DNA from: DGNJ01 sp002388905
Lineage (GTDB): Bacteria > Pseudomonadota > Gammaproteobacteria > Pseudomonadales > Porticoccaceae
Assembly (NCBI GenBank): GCA_036843405.1
Contig: DAITSJ010000018.1
Location: 3,405 to 67,404, forward strand
DNA length: 64,000 nt
Reading direction: 5' to 3'
Below, piece by piece: positions 19,266 through 28,665 of the stretch. Positions within the stretch are counted from its first letter, which is position 1. Every line of letters starts with the position of its first letter. The position numbers and the translations under genes were made by a program. Below the pieces are notes generated by a model. That model did no database searches, was not told the origin of the DNA, and saw only the letters and a program-made list of their open reading frames with translations.

Positions 19266-19460
19266 ATGCTTCGAATAATCACCCTGACGTCGATTCTCGG
19301 CATGGTACTGGTGCTGTCCGCCTGCGGTGAGTCCTGTGAAAGTGTGCAGGACCAGATGCAGGACATCGGCCGCGAGATACAGGGCGACCCGTCCTCAGCA
19401 ATGGATCGCTCCGAGGAACTGGAAGACCTTCGCGATAAAATGCAGGAAATGGGCTGTTAG
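19266..19460 (+). CDS. Small lipoprotein with acidic helix
   Basis: This 64-aa protein has a signal ending in the lipobox LVLSACGE, followed by a charged helical segment (DQMQDIGREIQ, then EELEDLRDKMQEMGC). The last residue is Cys. AAGGAGA lies 8 bases before the ATG. It is the second gene of a two-lipoprotein unit with the gene just upstream. The function is unknown; the length and helix resemble small periplasmic scaffold-type lipoproteins, but this is only a resemblance. Confidence 0.7.
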   Translation: MLRIITLTSILGMVLVLSACGESCESVQDQMQDIGREIQGDPSSAMDRSEELEDLRDKMQEMGC

Positions 19461-19855
19461 CCCCTGCGTTACCGGCGTGCAAAAATAAGGCGAGGATGTG
19501 CCCGCAGAGCAGGGGTTCAGGTAATGCCAATGCGTGGGCTCATATATTCGCTCTCTTTCATCGAATGATTTGGAAAGCAAAGTTTGTACTGGATTGCTCC
19601 GGTCATTGATTGCGGCACTTTCGCTTACTTGTTTTTCTCCGAGGTGAATATGTTGCCGGCCGGTGCTGGAAGGTGAGCGTGTTGGAATACACTGCCTTGC
19701 CTGTCCGGGTTGCGTGATCCGCGCGTATTGTTCAGATCTGCCGGAATGCTTCACAATATGATGTATGCGAACGGTACGAAAAGAGTCCCTGGCATGCATT
19801 AGTAGGGTATAGGATCTTGTCAGGACCATGAATATACGGAGATCCGAGGGGAAAG
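19461..19855. other. Intergenic, no gene seen
   Basis: These 395 bases between the small lipoprotein and the cupin gene show no ORF with a ribosome site and no strong hairpin. GAGGGGAAAG directly before 19856 serves the cupin gene. Confidence 0.5.
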
Positions 19856-20269
19856 ATGATATTGATTAAATGCGCCGGCTCGATGGTCGGTGTTGCGCTA
19901 ATGTTGACCGGGATGTCTGCCGGGGTCGTCGGGCAGGAACCCGTCGATTCACGGCCTCGAAACGAGCTGCATCGCGCTGACCTGGCCGAGGCGCCAACTT
20001 TGGAGACGATTGTGTCGACGGCTGAATATGCACCGGGCGACTCTATAGGTCGTCATTATCACCATGGTCTGGAAGCTCTCTACGTAGTCCAGGGCGCTAT
20101 GATTCAGGCACCGGGGAAGGAGCCGCGGGATATACCCACTGGCACCTCGCTGCTCTACGAGCGGGACGTTATTCATGGGGGCTTCACGGTGGTGGGTGAC
20201 AGTGTGCTGAAGCTGTTTACCGTTCATGTGGTCGACAAGGGCAAGCCGCTATACGAATACGTGGAATAG
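19856..20269 (+). CDS. Secreted cupin-domain protein
   Basis: This 137-aa protein has a signal peptide (residues 1-26, ending VVGQE) and a single cupin core. The first motif is SIGRHYHHGLEALYVVQG (about residues 62-79), with HxHH and Glu as likely metal ligands, and the second is near DVIHGGF (about 105-111). Small periplasmic cupins of this type are usually uncharacterised metal-binding proteins. GAGGGG precedes the ATG. It is a probable single-gene unit with inverted-repeat DNA downstream. Confidence 0.7.
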   Translation: MILIKCAGSMVGVALMLTGMSAGVVGQEPVDSRPRNELHRADLAEAPTLETIVSTAEYAPGDSIGRHYHHGLEALYVVQGAMIQAPGKEPRDIPTGTSLLYERDVIHGGFTVVGDSVLKLFTVHVVDKGKPLYEYVE

Positions 20270-20950
20270 ACGGGTTGCCCTTTATAGGAAAAGATCGATT
20301 CAGAATACGCGAAAAAATTAGCCATAGACTCCACAAGAAACGGTTTTCACAGCTTCTTTCTTGTGGTCGCTTTCTTATGGTCAATGGATAAAATTATTTC
20401 TGTCGCAGTTCATCCACATTGGGAGCGTCATGGTAGGTCCTCCGCAACATCTTTCAGTAGAAACTCGCTTTCAATGCTCGGCAATTATCGGTTAGGTATT
20501 GGAACGCGTCCGGGTCGTGTCCCTTTTGTCGTTGGTGCCGCCGTTTAAAGGGCTGATAACGCAAGGTAAGTCTGTTATCTGTTCTGGTTCGGTTAAAAAA
20601 GCTCCAGCCGTCTATTGTCAGTTAGTGCCCTATGGAGACTGTCTGCCGACAGGGCGGCGGTGACATCGATTTTGATGGTCAGTAAAATATTCTCCCGAGC
20701 ATTCCTATAAACAGCGTAATTTCATCGGGTATTGGGAAAGGGAGGTGGCCTGGCCTAAGCGGCAGTTTGCAAAAGATTCCTGATGTCAAAATATTTTACA
20801 CATCATGGCTTTGCAGATAGAGCCAGCTGATGCCCTCCCACATAAATGGTTATTTCCCGGTTATTTTTTTGTGTCGGTATGGAGTTTGCTTCTTTTTTAT
20901 GCAAGGCGCAGTCTGGTGAATGCGCTTTCAAATAGAGTAAGGAGGTGACC
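20270..20950. other. Intergenic, no clear gene
   Basis: These 681 bases are more AT-rich than the flanks. They contain the inverted repeat at 20331-20366 and end with AAGGAGGTGA, the ribosome site of the next gene. Open frames here (for example 20363-20548) have no ribosome site and no recognisable similarity. Confidence 0.5.
20331..20366. repeat. Inverted repeat, possible terminator
   Basis: CCACAAGAAA pairs exactly with TTTCTTGTGG across a 16-base loop. It sits 61 bases after the cupin gene. No T-run follows, so an intrinsic terminator is possible but not certain. Confidence 0.4.
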
Positions 20951-21646
20951 ATGTCAGCCAAAAACCTGATTATCCTGACAACGGTCCTCGCGGGCGCCAC
21001 GGCTGGGATCAACAATGCCCATGCGACACTGGTGAGCCTGGGGGATTGCACCGGCGCAAATGATTGCATTATTACCGACACACCCCCCAACCCTGTTACA
21101 GCGAATCCGAATGACGGCATTCTACTGGCGTGGGATGAAGTGCAGAATTTTACCCTTACCTCGCCCTTGCGCGTGGATCGCGTATTTGATGAGACGGCCG
21201 ATTTTATCACGGCGGACGGCGATGATTTCCTCATTGAAACCGGTACGGTGGTGTCCAGTCATTACATCCAGTGGGATCCGGGCAATAACAGCAGCTCAAG
21301 CGTGCAAACTACCATTTCGCTGGACTCACAGATCTTCGCGTTTATGACGGAAGATGCGAATCTCTTCAACAGCGACGATATCCTTGGCCTGCCGGGTCTC
21401 GACTATAACGATTTCACTAATCGTGGTCTGGAAGGTGCGGACAGCACTGATTTCAATGGCACCGATGTTGATATCGACTGGACCGCTAGCAGTCCTGGTG
21501 ATTGGACGCGTCTGATCACCGCCTTTTCACCGGGTGCCGATGACGATGGGCCGGTCACCGTTCCCGAACCCGGCACGCTGATCATGTTGGGTCTTGGGCT
21601 TGTCGGACTCGGACTGTCCGCTCGGCGCAGGCTGAAAACGGTCTGA
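20951..21646 (+). CDS. PEP-CTERM surface/exported protein
   Basis: This 231-aa protein has a signal peptide (about residues 1-25, NNAHA) and a long acidic, Asp/Ser/Thr-rich body. It ends in the complete PEP-CTERM sorting tail: VPEP near residue 204, one transmembrane helix (LIMLGLGLVGLGL) and the basic end SARRRLKTV. Such proteins are processed by an exosortase (EpsH/XrtA) and often belong to matrix or exopolysaccharide systems. AAGGAGGTGACC precedes the ATG, a near-perfect ribosome site. No exosortase gene lies in the window. Confidence 0.85.
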   Translation: MSAKNLIILTTVLAGATAGINNAHATLVSLGDCTGANDCIITDTPPNPVTANPNDGILLAWDEVQNFTLTSPLRVDRVFDETADFITADGDDFLIETGTVVSSHYIQWDPGNNSSSSVQTTISLDSQIFAFMTEDANLFNSDDILGLPGLDYNDFTNRGLEGADSTDFNGTDVDIDWTASSPGDWTRLITAFSPGADDDGPVTVPEPGTLIMLGLGLVGLGLSARRRLKTV

Positions 21647-21786
21647 CGCGATACTCGCCTACCGGTTGACAGGATTAGGCGGTTAGCTACAGCGTTTTTA
21701 TCCTGGCACCCGGGCATGGCCTGCGTTACTGTCACGCGACCGGGCTGTAAGTGGCGACCGGTAAAGCCACGTGTGCATCCGGACCA

Positions 21787-24700
21787 CTATCTAAAATTTT
21801 TCGACCTGACGTTAAGCTGGCCCAGCCGGGGTGAATGATCCTCGATACTCCCGGCAATCACGTGGATCACGGGCTGGGCCACGTTTTCGGTGAGTATTTC
21901 CACCGTGCCTTTCACCAGCACCAGCCTGGCGGTCAGGATGATGTGTTTGAAGTATTCCTGAGTCTTTCGCCAGACGATGACATTGATATTGCCGGTTTCG
22001 TCTTCAAGTGTCAGGAAAAGGGTGCCGCCGGCGGTACCGGGCCGCTGTCGGGAAACGACGATGCCCGCCACCTGAACCAGTCCCCTGTGGCGCCTGCCGA
22101 TCAGGTCGCTCTGCCGGGTGCAGCGACTGAAGGGAAGCTCCTTACGCAGCAGCGCCATGGGGTGGGCGCGCAGGCTGTGGCCCAGGGTCTGGTAGTCGGT
22201 CAGCACGTTCTCTTCCGGGCCGGGGGCGGCCATCACCAGGTCGTCGTTTACCCCGGTGCTTTCGCCGTTCTCCAATAGTACCGAGTGGGGCTGGACGGCG
22301 GCGGCCTGCCACCGGGCCCGGTGGCGATTGCCGCTTAAGGATCGCAGTACGTCCGCCGAGGCCAGTCGTTGCAAATCGCTGGCGGAGAGGCCGGTGCGCC
22401 GGGACAGCTCTCCCACGGAGGAGAAGGGCGTATCCGTCCGCAACCGTTCGATGGCGCGGCCCTTCTCTTCCCGGAAGCCGGCCACTTCGCAGAACCCCAG
22501 GCGGATGCCCGACACCCCGTTGCCGTTTTTGGTGGCCACTATCTCCAGGCTGTTCTCGTGGCTGCTCTTGTTGATATCCACCGGCAGCACCGATATGCCA
22601 TGCCGCCGGGCGTCCTGGATCAGCTGGGACGGGGTGTAAAAACCCATGGGCTGGCTGTTGAGAAGGGCGCAGTAGAACGCGGCGGGATGATGGCACTTGA
22701 GCCAGGAGGAGGCATAGGCCAGGAGCGCAAAACTGGCCGAGTGGCTTTCCGGGAAACCGTAGCCGCCGAATCCCTTGACCTGTTCAAACAGGCGTTCGGC
22801 AAAATCCCTGGCGTAGCCATTGCCCAGCAGGCCGTCGATGAACTGGTCCCGGAACAGCAGCAGCTTCGAATTTTTGCCCCAGTTGGTAATGGCCCGGCGC
22901 AGTTCATCCGCCTCGCCGCCGGTGAACCCGGCCGCGGTCATGGCCAGGCGCATTACCTGTTCCTGGAAGATGGGAACGCCCAGGGTGGCCTCAAGGGCCT
23001 GTTTGACCTCCCGGGTGGGGTAGGTGATGGGCTCAAGTCCCGCGCGGCGACGCAGGTAGGGGTGAACCATGTCGCCCTGGATGGGACCCGGGCGGACGAT
23101 GGCGATCTGGATGACGAGATCGTAGAAGCAGCGCGGCTGCAAACGGGGCAGCATGGACATCTGCGCCCGGGATTCCACCTGGAAAACGCCGACACTGTCC
23201 GCATTGCACAGCATCTCGTAGGTGGCCGGGTCCTCCCGGGGGATATCTGCGAGCGTCCCGATGGCGGGATCGTACTGGCGAACCATGTCCAGCGCCCGGC
23301 GCAGGGCGCTCAGCATGCCCAGGGCCAGGACATCCACTTTCAACAGTCGCATGGCTTCCAGGTCTTCCTTGTCCCACTGGATAATGGTGCGTTCGGGCAT
23401 GCTGGCGTTTTCCACGGGAACCAGGTCGCTGATTCGGTCCCGGGAAATCACGAAACCGCCGGTATGCTGGGAAAGGTGGCGGGGAAAGCCGATGATATCG
23501 TTGCACAGGACGACAAAGTGGTGCAGCAGTCTCTGTTCCAGCGGCAGGTTTTTTCCGGCCAGGATGCCTTCCAGTGAAGCGGGTTCGTCCCACCAGGCCA
23601 TGGAGCGGGACAACTGATCGAGCAACGATGGCTCCAGTCCCAGGGCCCTGCCCACGTCCCTGATCGCGCTGCGGCGTCGGTAGGTGATCACGGTGGCGGC
23701 GAGGGCGGCCCGCTCGCGACCGTATTTTTCATAGATATACTGGATTACCTCCTCCCGCCGCTGGTGCTCGAAATCCACGTCGATGTCCGGCGGTTCGTCC
23801 CGCTCCTGGGAGATAAAGCGCTCGAACAGCACGCTGATCTGGCCGGGGGCGATTTCCGTAATAAACAGGCAGTAGCAGACCACGGAGTTGGCGGCGGAAC
23901 CGCGGCCCTGACAGAGAATCTCGCGCGAGCGGGCGAAGCGGACAATGTCGTAGACGGTGAGAAAATAGAATTCGTAGGAAAGCTCCTCGATCAGTTCCAG
24001 TTCTTTTGCCAGGGTCTGCTCCACGTCCGTCGGTACGCCATGGGGCCAGCGAATCCGAGTGCCTTCATCGACCAGGTGTCGAAGGTGTTCGATGGGGGTG
24101 CGATTTTTTGGTACCAGTTCCTGCGGGTACTGGTAGCGCAATTCGTTCATGGAAAAATGGCAGCGGTCGGCGATGGCACAGGTCTCCTCCAGCAGGGCTT
24201 CCGGGTAAAGCTGTGCCAGTTGCTCCCGGGACTTGAGATAGGCCTCGCCATTGAAAGCCAGCCGGGTGCCCATTTCCTGGATGCTGAGATTGTGGCGAAT
24301 GGCGGTTACCGTGTCCTGGAGGGGCTTGCGTTCCATGCTGTGCATCAGGGCCTGTCCGCAGGCCACCAGGGGAACACCTTTCTCGGCGCTGAGGGCAAGC
24401 CAGCGGGCAAAGTCCTGCTGCTCGCCGCCGCGAAGCTGGTGATCGAGCCCGATCCACAGACGATTCCCGAAGCCGTTTTTGAGCGTCGTTATCACGTCCT
24501 CCGGCATTTCGTGTCCCACTTCGGCCACATGGATCATCAGGCAGTTGCGCAGGCGAAAACGCAGATCCTCGAAGTGGGCCTCGTAGGCGCCCTTGGCGGC
24601 GCGCCGGCGGGCCAGGGTGATAAAACCGGAGAGTTCCGCATAGGCGGCCCTGGAAGGCGCAATGGCGATCAGGTGCAGGCCGTTGGAAAGCCGGAAGCGG

Positions 24701-24894
24701 CTGCCGATAATAAGCTTGATTCCCAGTTCTTCCGCTGCCACAAAGGCCTTGACTACCCCGGCCAGTGAACACTCGTCGGTGATCGCCAGGGCGTCATAAC
24801 CCAGTTCATGGGCGCGGCGGACGTATTCGCCGGGATGGGAGGCGCCGGTCAGGAAAGTGAAGTTGGTGGTGGTGTTGAGGTGTGCATAGCGCAT
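21787..24894 (-). CDS. dnaE2: Error-prone DNA polymerase DnaE2
   Basis: This 1035-aa C-family polymerase has an N-terminal PHP domain (about residues 1-210). The catalytic acids are in PDIDVDFEHQRRE (residues near 370) and in LLKVDVLALGML (near 520). An OB-fold segment near the C-terminus includes LVQVAGIVVSRQRPGTAGG. It lacks the long C-terminal tail of replicative DnaE, as expected for DnaE2. It performs damage-induced mutagenic translesion synthesis with ImuA and ImuB, and it is the last gene of the SOS-controlled operon starting at imuA. Confidence 0.95.
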   Translation of the reverse strand: MRYAHLNTTTNFTFLTGASHPGEYVRRAHELGYDALAITDECSLAGVVKAFVAAEELGIKLIIGSRFRLSNGLHLIAIAPSRAAYAELSGFITLARRRAAKGAYEAHFEDLRFRLRNCLMIHVAEVGHEMPEDVITTLKNGFGNRLWIGLDHQLRGGEQQDFARWLALSAEKGVPLVACGQALMHSMERKPLQDTVTAIRHNLSIQEMGTRLAFNGEAYLKSREQLAQLYPEALLEETCAIADRCHFSMNELRYQYPQELVPKNRTPIEHLRHLVDEGTRIRWPHGVPTDVEQTLAKELELIEELSYEFYFLTVYDIVRFARSREILCQGRGSAANSVVCYCLFITEIAPGQISVLFERFISQERDEPPDIDVDFEHQRREEVIQYIYEKYGRERAALAATVITYRRRSAIRDVGRALGLEPSLLDQLSRSMAWWDEPASLEGILAGKNLPLEQRLLHHFVVLCNDIIGFPRHLSQHTGGFVISRDRISDLVPVENASMPERTIIQWDKEDLEAMRLLKVDVLALGMLSALRRALDMVRQYDPAIGTLADIPREDPATYEMLCNADSVGVFQVESRAQMSMLPRLQPRCFYDLVIQIAIVRPGPIQGDMVHPYLRRRAGLEPITYPTREVKQALEATLGVPIFQEQVMRLAMTAAGFTGGEADELRRAITNWGKNSKLLLFRDQFIDGLLGNGYARDFAERLFEQVKGFGGYGFPESHSASFALLAYASSWLKCHHPAAFYCALLNSQPMGFYTPSQLIQDARRHGISVLPVDINKSSHENSLEIVATKNGNGVSGIRLGFCEVAGFREEKGRAIERLRTDTPFSSVGELSRRTGLSASDLQRLASADVLRSLSGNRHRARWQAAAVQPHSVLLENGESTGVNDDLVMAAPGPEENVLTDYQTLGHSLRAHPMALLRKELPFSRCTRQSDLIGRRHRGLVQVAGIVVSRQRPGTAGGTLFLTLEDETGNINVIVWRKTQEYFKHIILTARLVLVKGTVEILTENVAQPVIHVIAGSIEDHSPRLGQLNVRSKNFR

Positions 24895-24960
24895 GGCTGC
24901 TTGCCCCCTATCCAGGTTCTTTATTGGCAGGGCTGAAGTCCGGCTGCCGACCCTTGCTTA

Positions 24961-26478
24961 TCAACTGAAAACCCCGTGCACATACCACGCCCTGCTGTAC
25001 AGGTCCCGGTATATCCAGACGGCGACATTGTCCTGCCGACGCGCCAGGTAATAATCCCTGGCGACGGATTCCCGCCACCAGTGGCCCGCCACCCGTTCCG
25101 GGCCTACGGCCGGGGTCAGGTATCCCTGCCAGTACAGCCGCCGGCCCCGCTTTTCGATGGGCTGCGGCTCGGCGAACAGCCAGGCCGGCCGCAGTCCGTG
25201 GCGGTGGCTGTGGGGCAACTGCTGTGCGCATTTTTCCGCCAGGGCGAGAATGGTGTGGCTCAGTTCGGGCAGGGGGCTGTCCCGGTAACTTATTTTATAA
25301 ATGGCGGCGTCCCCGACCCGGGCCTTCAATCTGGCCAGGGTGACGGCCAGTTCCCGTGGGCAACCACCCCGGCGGCGTTTACCCTCGAAATCCAGATCCA
25401 GGCTGCTGTCCCGGCGCGGCATCCTGTCGCCGCAGGCCAGGGTCAGGCAGTCCACTTCGAAAGAGAGGGGCGTGTGGTCGAACTGGATTAAGGTGAGGTC
25501 GAACAGCAGCCGCCAGTCGCTTTGCGGGGTATCGCTATGGATGTCGAGTGCTTCCCGGCGATCATGAATGCCGGCCAGTCGCCACTGGATATGCTGGCAG
25601 GCCAGTTGCCGTCTTTGCAGGAACTCGGCGAGGCTTTGCAGCAGGCTCTCGATGGCGGGCCTGAGATGCTCGACCTCGCTGACCGGGTAGTCGAATTCAA
25701 TGCTTTCACAAAAAGGTTGGTCGGGCACGTAGGTGGTAACGGGCCGGGCAAAGAGGCTGGGTTGGGTGAAATCACTTTCGATGTCGTAGATGTCGGCGAT
25801 CATCCCGGTGAATTCTTTGCCCAGGCGCCGGGTCAGGCTGTCCATTGAACGGGAACGGATCTGGCGGGCCACATCCCCGAGGGTGGCAAACCCCATTTTC
25901 ACCAGGGCTTCCACGGCGCCTGGGTAATCGTAAAGCACCTGTACCGGCAGGCGATCGAGGCGGTCGGTGAACAGCCGCCGGGTCTCCTCGCCTGTTATTT
26001 CGTGGCGGGCGAACGACAGCAACCAGGCGCCTGTGGACGAGTGCGCCAGCCCCCACCTGAGGTCGTGCCCCCGGGGCTCAAGGAACGCCAGCAAGGTATC
26101 GCCGAGATTTTTCACTCCGGAAAACAGCCTGAGGCAGGTGGAGATTTCCAGCAGCAGGCCGGCGTGGGGAGCTCGCCGGCTCCGGTAAATATCGATATGC
26201 GGCGTGAACCGGTATAACGCGTCCCGCAACCGGTGCAGGGCCTCTTCCTCCCTGGCCGCATTCCTGGCCAGTGCCCGGCAGCCGCTGACAAGCTGTGCCG
26301 TGGTCAGGTCCATGCCGTCGACAACACCGCCTGCCCTTGCCCGGGGATTGCTGAAAACCACCTTGCGCTTTTCGGCCACGACCAGGGGCTCTTCGGGGGA
26401 CTCGGCCGCATCCAGCGCGGAAAGTGGCAAATCCCTGAACCTGAGCGCCAGCCACAAGCGATCCCGCCGGGCATTCAC
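24961..26478 (-). CDS. imuB: ImuB, inactive Y-family polymerase partner of DnaE2
   Basis: This 505-aa protein starts at a GTG (26478) that overlaps the imuA stop by four bases (GTGA). Upstream in-frame residues are inside imuA and are not used. The Y-family fold is recognisable but the catalytic acids are absent, as is typical of ImuB: the first position reads ALRFRDLPL and the second reads EISTCLRLF in place of SIDEAYLD. The segment QPSLF (residues 239-243) fits a beta-clamp-binding motif, which would dock the complex on the sliding clamp. Role: adaptor for DnaE2. Confidence 0.9.
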   Translation of the reverse strand: MNARRDRLWLALRFRDLPLSALDAAESPEEPLVVAEKRKVVFSNPRARAGGVVDGMDLTTAQLVSGCRALARNAAREEEALHRLRDALYRFTPHIDIYRSRRAPHAGLLLEISTCLRLFSGVKNLGDTLLAFLEPRGHDLRWGLAHSSTGAWLLSFARHEITGEETRRLFTDRLDRLPVQVLYDYPGAVEALVKMGFATLGDVARQIRSRSMDSLTRRLGKEFTGMIADIYDIESDFTQPSLFARPVTTYVPDQPFCESIEFDYPVSEVEHLRPAIESLLQSLAEFLQRRQLACQHIQWRLAGIHDRREALDIHSDTPQSDWRLLFDLTLIQFDHTPLSFEVDCLTLACGDRMPRRDSSLDLDFEGKRRRGGCPRELAVTLARLKARVGDAAIYKISYRDSPLPELSHTILALAEKCAQQLPHSHRHGLRPAWLFAEPQPIEKRGRRLYWQGYLTPAVGPERVAGHWWRESVARDYYLARRQDNVAVWIYRDLYSRAWYVHGVFS

Positions 26479-27233
26479 GAGCTCTCCCGGATGTCGACGA
26501 TATCGGTCCCGGGTACCCCGCCACGCTTCTGGTCGGGGTGCGGCTGCCGATCCAGAACGTGGTAGGGCGGTGCGCCCTGCCACGCCGGCGGCAGCGGCAG
26601 TACCAGGGGCCGCGGCTGGTATCGCTGCAGCACACCCTTTTGTTTAAAAACCGTGACCTCCAGGCCGTCGGGAACCACCTGGCTGAACAACCGCAGGGGC
26701 GCGGGGGAGCTCTGTTGCTGCACGGCGGAGGGCCGGAACAGGATAGGGAGTCCCGCGCCCTCGGAGGCGGCGAGCAGGCACTTCCGCACTTCGGTGTAGG
26801 TGAAATGGTCCCGGGGTTGCCAGCCGAGAATGGCTCCGCAGCCACTGGTGCGGGCCAGTTCGGTAAAGCAGGCCAGAAACCGGGTTTTGTCCGGGGCATT
26901 GATTACCACCAGTCGGTCCAGGTCCATGCCGGCCTGGAGGAGGGCCTGGCTGAAGGGCTCGGCGGGTGGATTGAGCAGGACGATCAGTCCCGGATGCAGG
27001 GCAAGCAATGCCGGCATAAACAATTGCCACTCCCCCTGGAAGCCCCGCTGGCAGATCTCGACCAGGGCTCCCAGGGGCCAGCCTTTGTGCAGCAGCTCCC
27101 CATTGAGAGAGGCATGGCCCGTGTCCACCGACGGCTGGGCGGTAAATCGTCGGGAATGGCCGCGCCAGAGGTCGTCGCGGCGCAATAGCTGTTCCAGAAG
27201 TACGGGGCGAGGGCTTTCGGGAATGGCCGGCAT
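26475..27233 (-). CDS. imuA: ImuA, RecA/SulA-like mutasome protein
   Basis: This 252-aa protein has a RecA-like fold (ImuA/SulA superfamily). LVEICQRGFQGEWQLF and ALLALHPGLIVLLNPP segments follow an N-terminal leader; it probably interacts with RecA and ImuB. The start at 27233 is the first Met downstream of the LexA box; upstream Met codons fall inside or before that operator. It is the first gene of imuA-imuB-dnaE2 and is expected to be DNA-damage-induced. Confidence 0.85.
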   Translation of the reverse strand: MPAIPESPRPVLLEQLLRRDDLWRGHSRRFTAQPSVDTGHASLNGELLHKGWPLGALVEICQRGFQGEWQLFMPALLALHPGLIVLLNPPAEPFSQALLQAGMDLDRLVVINAPDKTRFLACFTELARTSGCGAILGWQPRDHFTYTEVRKCLLAASEGAGLPILFRPSAVQQQSSPAPLRLFSQVVPDGLEVTVFKQKGVLQRYQPRPLVLPLPPAWQGAPPYHVLDRQPHPDQKRGGVPGTDIVDIRESS

Positions 27234-27251
27234 GATGGTCACCAACAGAAA

Positions 27252-27267
27252 CTGTATATACATACAG
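27252..27267. promoter_or_regulatory. LexA operator (SOS box) of imuA-imuB-dnaE2
   Basis: CTGTATATACATACAG matches the enterobacterial LexA consensus CTGTATATATATACAG in 15 of 16 positions. It is 18 bases upstream of the imuA start on the minus strand, so the operon is expected to be induced by DNA damage. Confidence 0.88.
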
Positions 27268-27418
27268 TATAGGCTGCAGGTGGCCGGGTTCGTCAAGCTG
27301 TCCCCGGACCCGGCCGGACCACCGTGGTCGAACCGTCACGGGTCTGGCATGATGCTCGACAGGGACCCTTTGAGGCACAGCGGGCCCTGCCAGTCCGGGA
27401 CTCCAGAGGAGAAGACCC

Positions 27419-27607
27419 ATGACCCGTCTATTGATTGCCCTGGCCATTGTCGGCCTGGCTGCTTATTACCTTCTCTTCGAGCGCGGGCCCGAAGAAAAGC
27501 CCGAGATCATCTACAAGGAAAGCACCGACAAGGCCCGCGCCGTGGAGGACCAGCTACGGGAGCAGGCGGAGCAACAGCGCCGGCAAATCGACGACGCCAC
27601 GCAATAG
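27419..27607 (+). CDS. Small membrane-anchored coiled-coil protein
   Basis: This 62-aa protein has an N-terminal hydrophobic helix (residues 4-19), then a charged stretch (FERGPEEKPEIIYKEST) and a Gln/Arg/Glu-rich helix. GAGGAGAAG precedes the ATG with good spacing. No known function. It starts 53 bases before the amidoligase gene and may belong to the same unit. Confidence 0.6.
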   Translation: MTRLLIALAIVGLAAYYLLFERGPEEKPEIIYKESTDKARAVEDQLREQAEQQRRQIDDATQ

Positions 27608-27660
27608 CATTTTTTCCGGACCGAGATTGCAGCGGCAACAGGCTTGGGTATAGTGACGCC

Positions 27661-28665
27661 ATGCAATCGGACCCGCCGCCCATGTCTGAACAAGGTATTC
27701 CCCGCCATAACTACGCCGGCGAAGAGCGCCGGATTGGTTTCGAGATTGAATATATCGGCCTTTCTCTGGAGCGCACGGCCCAGTTGATCGTCGACCTGTT
27801 CGGCGGTGTGATCCGCCGCGATCACCGCCACAGCGTGGCGGTGGAGGTGCCGGAACTGGGACGGTTCGAGGTGGAACTGGACGTTCACCTGTTGCAGGAA
27901 CTCTCCGAGGCCTCCAGGGATAACCGCGCCGCAAAGGCACTGGACGTGGAGGGAGCCATGAATAATGTCCTTTCCGCCCTGTTGACCAGTTTTGCCCCCA
28001 ACGAAGTGGTCTGCCCCCCGGTTCCGCTTTCCAGGATCGACGATATCGACGAACTGCGGCGCGCCATGTGCCGGGAGGGCGCCCGGGGCACTGGCGATTC
28101 CCTGGCCTATGCCTTCGGCCTGCATATCAATCCGGAAGTGCCCTCCCTGGAGGTGGATTCCCTGCGCGTCTGCCTGCAGTCCTTCCTGTTGCTTTATGAC
28201 TGGCTGGAGCGCCGCATGGCAATCGACCTGACCCGGAAGGTTACCCAGTTTGCCCGGCCCTTCCCGCGGGAGTATGCCGTCAGGGTTCTCAGCGTCGATT
28301 ACCGGCCGGACATGTCCCGTTTCATGGGGGATTACCTGGCATTCAACCCGACCCGCAACCGGGCCCTGGATATGCTGCCCCTGCTGGCCTGGCTCGACGA
28401 GGCCCGGGTCAGAAAGGCGGTGCGGGATGACCTGATCAAGAAGCGGCCCACTTATCATTTCCGCATGCCCAACTGCCGCCTGGACGATCCGGACTGGACA
28501 CTCCGGACTGAGTGGCGGCACTGGTGCCTGATGGAGCGCCTCGCCGCCGACGACCGGCGCCGGGAAGACATGATCGAGGCCTGGCGGGAAATTGCCGGCA
28601 ATCCGTTCAGCGGTGCCACGGCGTCCTGGGCAAGAGCCACGGATCACTACGTCCAGGGGTTGTAA
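27661..28665 (+). CDS. Amidoligase-family (glutamine-synthetase-like ligase) protein
   Basis: This 334-aa enzyme has the amidoligase fold: GFEIE at residues 26-30, FEVELDVHLL near residue 70 and FGLHINPEV near 155 as recognisable motifs. Glutamine-synthetase-like amidoligases form amide bonds between carboxylates and amines and are predicted to make peptide tags or modified metabolites. The adjoining class I glutaminase-like gene starts directly after its stop, so the two probably act together. An alternative start at 27682 is equally possible; neither has a strong ribosome site. Chemistry is inferred; the substrate is unknown. Confidence 0.75.
   Translation: MQSDPPPMSEQGIPRHNYAGEERRIGFEIEYIGLSLERTAQLIVDLFGGVIRRDHRHSVAVEVPELGRFEVELDVHLLQELSEASRDNRAAKALDVEGAMNNVLSALLTSFAPNEVVCPPVPLSRIDDIDELRRAMCREGARGTGDSLAYAFGLHINPEVPSLEVDSLRVCLQSFLLLYDWLERRMAIDLTRKVTQFARPFPREYAVRVLSVDYRPDMSRFMGDYLAFNPTRNRALDMLPLLAWLDEARVRKAVRDDLIKKRPTYHFRMPNCRLDDPDWTLRTEWRHWCLMERLAADDRRREDMIEAWREIAGNPFSGATASWARATDHYVQGL

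Noticed and set aside
20363..20548. A 61-aa open frame
   Set aside because: No ribosome site, no similarity, and it lies over an inverted repeat.
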